From: Bretschneidera sinensis
Lineage: Eukaryota; Streptophyta; Magnoliopsida; Brassicales; Akaniaceae
DNA: 64,000 bases
Reading direction: 5' to 3'
Assembly: GCA_023935145.1 (NCBI GenBank)
Contig: CM043700.1
Coordinates: 27,846,501 to 27,910,500 of the forward strand
Made by a program: the position numbers and the translations under genes. This document shows positions 1 through 9,799 of the stretch, piece by piece (within the stretch, counting starts at the first letter, position 1; every line of letters starts with the position of its first letter). The notes under the pieces were generated by a model. The model had not been told where the DNA came from, made no database searches, and saw only the letters and a list, made by a program, of their open reading frames with translations.

Positions 1-601
1 CGAAAACAGTAGCATTTGGTGAAGGTAGGTTTATGGTGGTTTTCGACTGGATAAACAAAGGAGCAACGGTTAAGGTCGTCTCGATTTTATTGAATACTAA
101 TTAGCTGAAGGTAGATTTTCTGGTGGAAGCCTTTTGGGAAAATAAAGCGACACTCTTCGCAACGACGCGACTACATGAAACTAAAAATACTTGGGAATTT
201 TTTCTGTACAAAATGAACTTGGAGCGATGATCTGAGAGAAATTAAGTAGACTAGATCTAAGCAGATTTGGTTGGATTTAGTGAGGCAAGGTTGCTGTGGA
301 GCAGCGGCGAGGTGGCACAACGTCTCATCCCTATTGTCGTAAGCTTTTCGGTGTTTTCTATTTCTGTCATATCTTCTTCTCTTTACTCTTTGGGGTTTTT
401 TTTTTTTTTAATTGAAGAAACTAAAACTGAAACTGTGAAGCTTGTTTGGTAAGCTGTTCGAACGAATCAAGATAATTTTATTCCGTTATCCGTGGAGGCA
501 GTTGATAAGGAAGGAAAGAGATGAAGGGTGGCTATGTATAGGGAGTGGTGGCGATGGGAAGTGAGGGTTAAGGCCAAGGGTTTTCCAATAGTGTTCGGTG
601 A
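1..601. other. unidentified flank left of the copia element
   Basis: No gene is recognised here. Short open stretches exist in the plus frames around 1-180 and 267-452, but they are interrupted by stops and match no family I recognise. They may be remains of an older retroelement. The segment ends at the TTGAG duplicated by the copia insertion (602-606). Confidence 0.3.
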
Positions 602-606
602 TTGAG

Positions 607-1227
607 TGTTGGAAGTTTTATTGGAAGAACAAAATTCAGTTGACTGAATGAAAGACAAAGAGTTGCTGTCTGTTTTCTAGTCGACTGAATAAATCATTCA
701 GTAGACTGAATACTCGACACTTGATACTTTGCAGTTTTAAATGTTGATTCAGTCACTGAATAAGATCTTCATTTGACTGAATGTTCAAAAAATTTGAATT
801 CAAATTCCAACAGCTATAACTTTTTAGAAAGTCATGTCTTCTCTTTTGAAGAGTTACGTTTTTAAATGATTACTCTTCATTTTCAGACTGTTGGAAGTTT
901 AAATGAAATATATAAATACTTCTAATAACTTCCAAAATAAACTACTTCACTTTCTTTTTGATTTTTTAGAATTCTTCTTTTTCTTCTTTTATTTTCTCTC
1001 TGAAAAAATACCATTTTTTCTTCATTGTTTCAAACGAGAACTCAAAGAAGAATATCTAATTTTGCTCTTAGAGATTCTTAGATACTTTGAGTATCCTGGA
1101 AGAATATTTGTCAGAACCCAGCGCAATCAAGTGGGGACAAATAAAGCCTTAAAGACAACGTAATACACGTCTCAAAGTAACCTTTTTTTGTACTTCTAAA
1201 CACTTTGAATCTACAATTTTCCCAACA
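607..1227 (+). repeat. 5' LTR of the copia element
   Basis: It starts TGTTGGAAG and ends TTTTCCCAACA, giving short inverted termini. A TATA-like TATAAATA lies at 911-918. The U3 part has several palindromic blocks built on GTCGACTGAA/CATTCAGT (about 637-782). The stretch from about 945 to 1227 is clearly repeated at 16978-17268. The two open frames at 903-1163 and 17000-17203 are the same LTR sequence in frame and are not genes. Confidence 0.85.
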
Positions 1228-1277
1228 ATTTTAAGGCTTTATTATTTATTAAAAAGATGGATTTAGAGTCTATCTGA

Positions 1278-3927
1278 GTGATGAATCAAGACATGGTGAA
1301 GCTTGATCAATTTGACAACAACAATTTTGCTCACAAGCAAGACAAGATGATTTTCCTACTAAATGCGTTGAAGATTTATTATATATTGGATCCAAACTTG
1401 CTTCTTGTACCAGACGATCCAAAACCAAGTGCTGATGGAACTCTGCCTAATGCAGAGGATATTGAAATGATTCATTTGGAAAGGAAGAAGCACAAAGAAG
1501 ATGAGTTGTTGTGCTGAGGACATATTTTGAACACCCTTTCAGATCGGCTTTACGACTTATTTACTGAAGTCAAGTCTGCAAAAGACATGGAATTAATTGG
1601 AATTCAAATACAAGGCTGAGGAAGAAGGTCAAATAATTAATTAATTTTTAAGTAGTTTGAATTTTTTATGGTTGACAATAAACCTGTGCTTAAGTGAGTT
1701 CATGCATTGCAAGTACTGGTTAATATACTTCGTTCACTAAATATAATTCTTCCAAAAGTTTTTCAAGTCGGCGTAATTATTGCTAAATTGCCTCCCTCTT
1801 GGAAAGATTATGGTAAGAAACTATTTAATAATACTGAGGACTTTACATTAAAACAAATTCAGAAGCATCTTCGTATAGAAGAGGAGTCACATTTATGTGA
1901 TAACAAGGATTTGATTCCTTTTGAGTCTAAGGCACATTATGTGGATGAAAACCGTTCTAATAATAAGTTTTTGCAAATCAAGAAGAATGACCAATAGTTT
2001 AAGAAGAAGAATTCTCAAAGCAAAAAAGAAGAAGTGAGTCTGCTTTATTTGCGGAAAAGATGGTCACTTTGCCAAACAGTGTAGGCAGTGTAAGACCAAC
2101 CTTAAGGGTAAGGCAAACATGGTGGAAGATAACCTTGGGGCCATGATCTCTGAGATCAACATGGCAACTGAAAATTCTGGTTGGTGGCTCGATTCAGGAG
2201 CAATAGTCCATGTTTGTAAAGACAAGTCCTTCTTCAAGAAATTTGAGGAAGCGATTGGTGAAGTGCAAATGGGAAATGGTGAGTGTGTCCAAGTCACTAG
2301 CAAAGAAACTGTTGAAATCGATTTCTCATCCTAAAAGTTGTTAACCCTTATTAATGTTTTATATGTACCCAACCTTAGGAAGAACCTTATGTCTGTTGAG
2401 TTACTTTGTAAGAAAGGATTTCGGGTAGTATTTGAATCCGACAAGGTTATCTTGTTGAAGAATGGTATGTTTGTGGGAAAATGGTACTCCTCTGATGAAA
2501 TGTACAAGTTGAGTATTATTAATAATAAAATTATTTCTTCTGCTTATACTATTAAGTTATCTATATGGCATGGATGTTTGGCTCATTTAAATTATCATAC
2601 TTTAAATACTATGAAAAGATTAAATTTGATTACAATATTATTGCTGAAAAATGTGAAATTTGTGCTAAGTGTAAATTAGTTAAGAAAACTGTTTATAGTG
2701 TTAAAAGAGATTCTAAAATTTTAGAATTAATATATTTTGATATTTGTGAGTTAAATGTATGCTTACTCGTGGTGATAAAAGATATTTTATTACTTTTGTT
2801 GATGATTTTAGTAGAAATATGTATGTGTATTTATTAAGAATGAAAGATGAAGTTTTTGATATGTTTAAGAAGTTTAAAGCTGAAGTTGAAAATCAATTAG
2901 AAAAGAAAATTAAAATTCTTAGATGAGATAAAGGTGGAGAATACTTTATGCCCAATTTTTGGAAAGAGCATGGCAAATAACAGCACCTTATACACCACAA
3001 CAAAATGGCTTACCTGAGAGAAAGATTAAATCATTAGTTGAAATGATAAATTGTACGCTAATCAATACTAAGTTGCCTATAAGTTTGTGGGGTGAAGTAT
3101 TGCTCACTGCTTGCTATATACGTAATATAGTAATTTCTAAGAAAAATAATGTTAGTCCATATGAGTTATGGAAAGGAAGAAAACCAAATTTATATTATCT
3201 AAAAATGTGGGGGTGCCGAGCGTACTATAGATTTCTTGATCCTAAAAGAACTAAGTTAAGACCTAGAGCTATTAGAAGTGTATTTGTGGGATATGCTGGA
3301 AATAGTAAGGCTTATAGGCTCCTTCATTTAGATTCTATCTCTATTGTAGAATCTCGTGATGTATAATTTTTTGAAGATAAATTTTCTACTAATTTTGTGA
3401 ATATTGATGAAAATAGTCAAGTTCCTTTGTCTAGTAAGAATTTGAATATATAATCTCAAAAGAGTGATACTAACTTATCTAAAGATCAATATGAACTTAG
3501 AAGAAGTACTAGAGCAAAGAAAGATAAGGATTTAAATCTAGATTTTATTTATTCTCAAGCCATAGTATTTTTGGTTGAATGAGATAGAAATAATTGTGTT
3601 CTTAATCAAATTTCTATAATGCTAAATCTAAAAGATAATCCTAAAACTTTTAGTGAGGCTATGTCATCAAGAGACACTTCTTTTTTAAGAGAAATTGTTA
3701 ATGATGAAATGGACTCAATAATTGGTAACAACATTTAGGTGTTGGTGGATCTACCCAATTGGTCAAAGCCCATTGGATGTAAGTGGACCTTTAGAAGAAA
3801 ATATAACACGGATGGCTCTATTTTAGCTTTCAAGGCTAGATTAGTGGCTAAAGTGCTTAGACAAAAAGAATAAATTGATTATTTTGATACATATGCACCT
3901 GTTGCACGCATCACATCTATCAGAATT
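1278..3927 (+). pseudogene. copia gag-protease-integrase-RT remains, first part
   Basis: This is the decayed polyprotein read in shifting frames. Gag runs to about 2040 and is followed by a zinc knuckle of the CX2CX4HX4C type at 2041-2082. The protease site reads WWLDSGAIVHVC near 2184-2218, where families have DSGAT. An integrase zinc-binding region lies near 2560-2680 and the integrase core and C-terminal part at about 2900-3400 (TPQQNG and GYAGNSKAYR type motifs). The N-terminal part of reverse transcriptase starts near 3640 and stops at the solo-LTR junction. There are many in-frame stops, among them a Trp-to-TAG type change near 3736, so no protein can be made. Confidence 0.85.
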
Positions 3928-4195
3928 TGTTAACCCTTATTTGATTTTAATTATGATAAAACAGTGCTTTAACTGTGCTAACAGTTTTATCTAATATTTT
4001 CCATTAAACTTAAGCATCCAACTCAAGGACAAGACGTAATTCAAGCATAGAGAAAAAGAGATCAAAGACCAAATTTAGATTCTAAGGTAGTTTACCTTTA
4101 CATGTAAATCTCTCATTTAGTTTCTTAGCTTGATCTTAGTTCAAAACTCATTTCTGTTAAAAATTTATTTAAAATATAAGTTTTTTTAAACTAAC

Positions 4196-4650
4196 AGTTG
4201 ACTATGCATTCTCGACGGTCGACTGTCTAAGCCTCTATAACTGACCATTTTGATAATCAAAATGGACAATTGACTGCGGCCAATGGATAGTCGATTGTGA
4301 AAGGGACAGAGAGTTTCACAGTCGACTATCCAAATCTATGTAACTTACCATTTTGAAATTAAAATGGACAGCCAACTATGGTTCAATAGGCAGTCGACTG
4401 TGAAAGAGACAGAGAGTTTCACAGTCGACTGTCCAAATCTTTGTAACTTACCATTTTGAAATCAAAATGGACAGCTAACTATGGTTCAATGGGCAGTCAA
4501 CTGTGAAAAAGACAGAGAGTTTCACAGTAGTCTGCCCATTTAGACAATCAACTGTCCAAATCATTTCAAACCCAGAATTTCAAATGGAAGAGAGGATAAT
4601 CAGCTGTCTAGTTTGCACAGTTGATTGTCCTGTCGAGAAAAACAACTAGT
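4196..4650. repeat. imperfect tandem repeats with CAGTCGACTGT palindromes
   Basis: Units of about 115 bp recur (for example starting near 4313 and 4428), each with ACAGAGAGTTTCACAGTCGA followed by TGTAACTTACCATTTTGAAA. They belong to the U3 part of the solo LTR. Confidence 0.65.
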
Positions 4651-4732
4651 TTTCAAAATCTAGCACAGGATTTGAGCATTTAATACTCCAAACCAACCCA
4701 ATCTGTGTCTAACGGCCATATAAGGCCAAAAC

Positions 4733-4740
4733 TATAAAAA
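4733..4740 (+). promoter_or_regulatory. TATA box of the solo LTR
   Basis: TATAAAAA preceded by the block TAAGGCCAAAAC and followed by a CA-rich start region. The position inside the LTR fits the U3/R border. Confidence 0.5.
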
Positions 4741-5137
4741 TCCCTCATCAATGAGCATTTAAACTAGAAGAAAGAACACTCAATTTCTAAAATAGCTCAT
4801 TAATACTCTTGAAAGCTTTGAAAATTTTCTTTGAGCCATTTATCAAGATTTGTTCTTAAAAAAGAGATCATTTTCATCTTGTAAAACATTTATTGCTATC
4901 TCTGTCCTTTTCCTTTACATTCAATATCAATCATTGTAAAGAGAAAGAGTTAGTATAACTCTTAGAGTGTTTAAGCATTAAACACTTCCTTGTAACTTCC
5001 CTGTGGAAAAGAGTACTTGTAAGGTTTGGGCAACACCCGTGAAGTTGCTAGACTATCATTAGTTGATTGCTTCAAGGAGGTTCCTTGAAAAGAATGGATG
5101 TAGGGTCAGAGTGATTTCGATATTACTGAATAACTAT

Positions 5138-6277
5138 CAGTGTTTTGAAAGATGGATCTAGGGCGAGCCCGGGGCGCATCCAGGGGTGAAGCAGCTTAAA
5201 AACATCCAAAGGCATCAAAAGTTAGGCGTTCCTTCTACTGGGCGAACGTTTTTTCAGTATGGGCGTATGCCCAAACCAAAGATGTGCGTTTTTTATGCCC
5301 CGAATGTCCGAGCGTACGCCCCATGAATTTTTTTAAAAACAACTTCTTCTTGACTAAAAAGTGTTGGTGACTGACGATTTGGCGCTAACCACTCGTTGCA
5401 GAGGCTGCTTGGTGGTCCATCTTAAAGTGTTGTTGTCTCACAATGACTATGAGAGAAAGAAACAGGGAGATAAGATACAAAGAGATAAAGATCGTATAGA
5501 CTCGCTGGCTCGGTAAGAAAGAAAAATTGAGATAAAGATGGAAGGGGACTCTAAGAAATGAAGGTCTCTGACTCTCTGTTGTAGAATCTCTTCAACAAGA
5601 AGGAAGAAGAGTGTTGAAGAAGACTTTTTTACTTTTGGACAATGTTAAAATGACTAGTGTCTTGTTTATTTAGCTCACACACTACTGAGATGTGGATTGT
5701 CTTATTTGTAAGTTTTTATTGGTTTTTTATTATGTATTTTTGTCACTCATCCAATGTATGTTCAGTTAATCTACTTTTGATTCTTTTTTAAAATAATAAA
5801 TCTACTTTATTCATCGATTAGACAAAGGCTTCTTGAGCCACTCAATCTCTTAGTCTACTTACAACACTCAATCTCCTAGTCACTTAGAGCACTCAATCTC
5901 CTTTCCTTCCAGCATAGCATATATATAAATAATTATGGTATGATGTATGCCACATTAACATGGATGATAGATACTACATGTATAATAAAAAGATTATATA
6001 TATAAAATCTATTATTTGTTTTAATTAATATTTATGTGATAAGATCTTTTTTATAGCTCTAAGTTGTAAGACCATTGAAATAATATGATTACAATATAAA
6101 TTAATAACATTATTTATTTTTAAAAATATTTTTATCATTTAATTTATTTAATTAATTTTATTTTATTCAAAAACGCCTCAACATTTCAAAAGACTTACGC
6201 CTTAACGTTTCAGGGCTTACGCTTCGCCTTATTGAGGCAAAATGCCTCGCCCAACGCCCTCGCCTCTGAAAACACTG
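5138..6277. mobile_element. non-autonomous hAT transposon
   Basis: The ends are CAGTGTTTTgAAA and the reverse complement of CAGTGTTTTCAGAGGCGAGG, flanked by the perfect 8-bp duplication ATAACTAT (5130-5137 and 6278-6285). Duplication length and CAGTG ends are typical of the hAT superfamily. Both subterminal regions are unusually GC-rich for this window and carry repeated GGCG/CGCC words (about 5160-5320 and 6172-6268), a usual place for transposase binding. The 1,140-bp interior has no transposase frame. It sits within the solo LTR and is therefore younger than it. Confidence 0.85.
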
Positions 6278-6449
6278 ATAACTATAAACAAAGTTTATAT
6301 ATTCTCTTCCTTTACTCCTTTAATTTCAAGCAATTTATTTATTGTATGCATAACTTGATTAAATTATTAAAACTTGTTTGTTAATTGCAAAAAGTTTTTA
6401 AAACCCAATTCACCCCCTCTCTTGGGTTTGTACCTCGGTCTATAGAATT

Positions 6450-7288
6450 CTTATTGCATTGGCATCCATACATTATTTGTATGTTTATCAAATGGATGTT
6501 AAAATTGCTTTCTTAAATGGGGACTTAAATGGAGAAGTCTACATGGAACAACGTTCTTCCTGGAAATGAGAAAAAAGTATATAAGTTAATTAAGTCATTA
6601 TATGGTTTGAAATAAGCACCTAAACAATGTCATGAAAAGTTTGATTCTGTAATTTTATATCATGGTTTTGTGTATAATGATGCTAATAAGTGTATATATT
6701 CAAAGTTTACAAAAGAATATGGAGTATTAATTTGCTTATATGTTGATAACATGTTAATAATTAGAACAAACATGCTTGGTGCTAATGAAACTACGAAATG
6801 TTTAGCTTCTAGTTTTAAAATGAAAGATTTGGGTGAGATAGATACCATATTAGGTATTAAGGTTAAAAATCATAGTGGGAGTTATGCTTTAAGGCAGTCT
6901 CATTACATTGAGAAAGTTCTTGATAAATTTAAACACTTTAATATCAAAGAGTCAAACACTCCTTCTGATAGAAGTGTTAAATTAGCAAATAATTATTGTA
7001 GATCGGTAGCTCAACTAGAATATGCTAGTGCTATTGGTTCCTTAATGTATGTCATGCATTGGACTAGACTTGACATTGCATTCATTGTATGTAAATTGAG
7101 TAGATATACTAGTAATCCTAGTTTAGAACATTGGAAAGCCATTTGGTAGGATTTTTGGCTATCTTAAGAGAACCATAGATTTGGGGTTGTTCTACAATGA
7201 TTGTCCGCCTATATTGGAAGGTTACACCGATGCGAGTTGGATTACCAATGTTGGCGATAATAACTTCACTACCGAATAGGTCTTTACC
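6450..7288 (+). pseudogene. copia RT and RNase H remains, second part
   Basis: The RT frame resumes with a VYQMDVKIAFLNGDLNGEVY stretch near 6479-6538, then SLYGLK followed by a stop where families have Q (near 6614), and the active-site motif as YVDN (6738-6749) where YVDD is required. A long open part covers 6670-7149 and ends in the RNase H start (GYTDASW near 7217) at the gypsy insertion site. The YVDN change would by itself abolish polymerase activity. Confidence 0.85.
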
Positions 7289-7549
7289 TGTAATACACGT
7301 ATTCGTAAAGTAAGGGTAAAGAAGTAATTTAATAAATACGACATGAAGTTTAAATAATATAGTTACGCGAAGGATTTAGTATTGAATAAAATAATTTTTT
7401 TGAAAAAAAATATCAGGACGTAGACGTCATTAAAAAAAATTTGGACCTAAACATTCAAATGAGGTTAGAAGAAAAAAAAGGAAAAAAAAGTTTTGAAAAA
7501 AAAAACAAAATATTTTTTTCTAAAAAAAAAAAGTTAAGAAAAACAGCAG

Positions 7550-7686
7550 CACGTGGCAGCCCCTACTGCCACGTGAAATTGTGAAGGGTTTATACCCTCC
7601 ACGTCTCCAGAATGTGGAGACTTTGTGGGAGGGGTGGGGGGCTGCCAAAGAAAGAAGAAATGTGCATGTAGGACACATGCACATTT
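7550..7686. other. cluster of four stem-loops in the gypsy LTR
   Basis: Four separate perfect inverted repeats follow one another: CACGTGGCAG/CTGCCACGTG (7550-7575, 10-bp stem, 6-nt loop), AGGGT/ACCCT (7585-7598), GTCTCC/GGAGAC (7603-7621) and AAATGTGCATGT/ACATGCACATTT (7658-7686, 12-bp stem, 5-nt loop). They lie just upstream of the G-run and TATA-like element. In the 3' LTR the last hairpin is intact and the first is decayed. Confidence 0.8.
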
Positions 7687-7760
7687 CGTGGAGCATTTTT
7701 TTGGGGGGGGGGGGGGGGGGTAGGGGGAGGGGCAGTTAAAGGCTGAAGTTAAAGTTTCGC

Positions 7761-7768
7761 ATATATAA
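7761..7768 (+). promoter_or_regulatory. TATA-like element of the gypsy 5' LTR
   Basis: ATATATAAG follows TTTCGC and has a counterpart in the 3' LTR near 14519-14526. This is the likely U3 promoter of the element. Confidence 0.5.
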
Positions 7769-8419
7769 GTGTATGCGCCTATGTGAAATCGTAAGATTTC
7801 ACATAGTTTCTTTCAATCTCTCATTCTTCTCTAAACACTTGAGGACTCAAAGAAATGCTGAAAGATCAAAATTTTGAAGGAGTTTTCTGTAGAATTTCAT
7901 AGAGAATCATGAAAAGCTATCAGAAAAACATAAGGTAATAATGTAATGATTATTTTTGAATTTCTGACATTTATGAAGTTTCCCTGAATTCAAAGTGGGA
8001 ATTTTCAAAGTGTATGATTTATATCGAATTGAAGAATAAATTAGAAAATTTATATAAATATGATGTCAAGTGTTGACGATCTACAACAGAGGGAATATCT
8101 TAGAGAAACTAGAAAGGCAATGAGGTGATCCACGGGTAGCTTTAAGAGCTATGTGGTGAGTTGGATTTACTTTAAGTAGTCTAAATAAAAATCAAATATA
8201 TGGAAATAATATCAAAATAAATTATTAGCTTATATTGTGGTGATAGATAAAGAGTTGGTTGATAACTATGATATGAATTTTAGACATTTAGAAAATTATT
8301 AGGATAGAAATAATATTTTTAGAAATAATAAGTTGATTTAATAATAAAAGCGATAAATGAAAGTCTTGATGAGTTATATTGATGTTTTAATACGAATTAT
8401 GATGAGATGACTTTTAGTG

Positions 8420-8638
8420 GATCTTGAAAAGTTTTGATGGATGATTTGATGTGATTTGGGATGAAATTTAGTAGATATTGACAAGCTTTGATGGATGATT
8501 TGATGTGATTTATGATGAAATTTAGTGAATATTGACAAACTTTGATGGATAATTTGATGTGATTTGGGATGAAATTTAGTGGATTTTGACAAGCTTTAAT
8601 GGATGATTTGATGTGATTTGGGATAAGAGGAATTTAGT
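8420..8638. repeat. 54-bp tandem repeat, four copies, in gypsy 5' LTR
   Basis: Units begin at 8420, 8474, 8528 and 8582. Each has GATATTGACAAGCTTTGATG near its start and GGGATGAAATTTAGT near its end. Because 54 is a multiple of three, the minus strand stays open and reads as an 18-residue repeat; I regard that as a by-product. Confidence 0.85.
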
Positions 8639-9704
8639 GAAATTTTAGTTATATAAATTTGAGAATAATCAGGATAGCCAATTTAAGTGTTTTGAATTTA
8701 TGTTGTTTTTATATTACTTTTCATGTGCATATTTCATAATATTGTTCATGTGCATATATATTAAATAAGATAACCGAAAGAACCGGAAAGGGGCCGATCT
8801 AATGAAACAACCGTGATAGTCGGTATATGCTGGAAATAAAAGGGACACCATGATAGCCGGTATATGCTGAAAAAATTCTGTGGCAGTCGGAACAAGCTGC
8901 AAAGAAAAGAACCGAGAGAGGGCTGGCCTAAGATAATAACAACCTGTCGACATGTGGGAAGACGTTCCCATTATAATCATTCATGCATTGCATCTGTTTT
9001 AATTATTGCTTGCATTATTGAAATACTGATGTGTGGTGTATTATTGTGAATATAATTATAGATGGTTAAGTCTCACAGAAAGATAGAGTTATGACGATAA
9101 GATTATTGAAATGCTGAGGTGTGGTGTGTTATTTTTATGGTGATAAGAACTATCTAAATGGTAGACTTTATGATGTGACCCTCATTGCGAGGAAATTTTG
9201 ATATAATTAATGGTCTTGAGGTGAACCAATAAATAAGTGGAAGAGAATGATAGAGAATGGATATTATGACATGGGTAGTGATAGTAGAGTGCTAGTATCA
9301 AGTGTAGAAGATATAAATTGATTTAAATATTAAAAGATTTTTTATACAAATGAGTACTTTTAGTAAATTTAATTCACTGAGCTTGTGAAGCTCACTCTTC
9401 ATTGTACAATGATTTTCAGGTAGCAGGCTTGACAAATAGTTTGGTAAGTTGAGGTTAAGAAGAAATTATTTTCTGTAAGCCACGTACGTGTCAACATCCT
9501 CAGACTATGAGAAAATAAAATGAAAAATTTATTTGTAAATATTCATGCATTTTACGTTGTATAGAATGTTTAAATATCGGATTGATGTAAATTTCTTTTG
9601 GTGTTATTTACTTTTATTGTTGCATATATATGTCATGCTGAGATTCTCAAAATGTGATGACACCGTTTCGAGAGTAGCCAACCCGGGATGGGTCGTTACA
9701 ATTT

Positions 9705-9715
9705 TGGTATCAGAG
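9705..9715 (+). other. primer binding site of the gypsy element
   Basis: TGGTATCAGAG starts five bases after the 5' LTR end. It is complementary to the 3' end of initiator tRNA-Met, the usual primer of plant LTR retrotransposons. Confidence 0.85.
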
Positions 9716-9799
9716 TATTAGGTTTTATGATTTTGTAGACTGCATACTAAATAAGAAAGTGGAAGATTAAAATAAATTATATTTTAACAAACAGTCTAA

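Larger units (their letters stand above)
3928..6444 (+). mobile_element. solo copia-type LTR inserted in the copia RT
   Basis: The segment starts TGTTAACCC and ends near GGTCTATA. It is flanked by GAATT on both sides (3923-3927 and 6445-6449), and deleting it with one GAATT restores the copia RT reading frame. It contains no polyprotein. It has a promoter-like TATAAAAA at 4733-4740, then a leader with the phrase AAGGAGGTTCC near 5074 and a CCCAATTCACCCCCTCT block just before its end, which resemble long LTRs of the SIRE/Maximus group. Its U3 part (about 4196-4650) has several imperfect copies of a GACAGTCGACTGT-like block. Without the hAT insert the LTR is about 1.37 kb. The last bases differ from a canonical CA end. 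Confidence 0.75.
7289..9700 (+). repeat. 5' LTR of the gypsy element
   Basis: The 2,412-bp repeat matches 14049-16450 closely over its whole length. It contains an A-rich block, a cluster of stem-loops (7550-7686), a G-run near 7692-7710, a TATA-like element at 7761-7768, a four-copy 54-bp tandem repeat and short repeats with GGTATATGCTG (8822-8870). The open frames read inside it on either strand are not genes. Confidence 0.92.

Noticed and set aside
903..1163. Similar open frames at 903-1163 and 17000-17203
   Set aside because: These are the two LTRs of the same copia element read in frame; composition is low-complexity (F/L-rich).
8374..8592. Minus-strand frame with an 18-residue repeat (also 15123-15341)
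   Set aside because: It is explained by the 54-bp tandem repeat, whose length is a multiple of three.
8374..8640. CRISPR-like regularly spaced repeats
   Set aside because: The units are head-to-tail without unique spacers and lie in a plant retrotransposon LTR.
8714..8980. 88-codon minus-strand frame, repeated at 15463-15729
   Set aside because: It is LTR sequence present in both gypsy LTRs and has no recognisable domain; the second copy reflects the repeat, not protein conservation.
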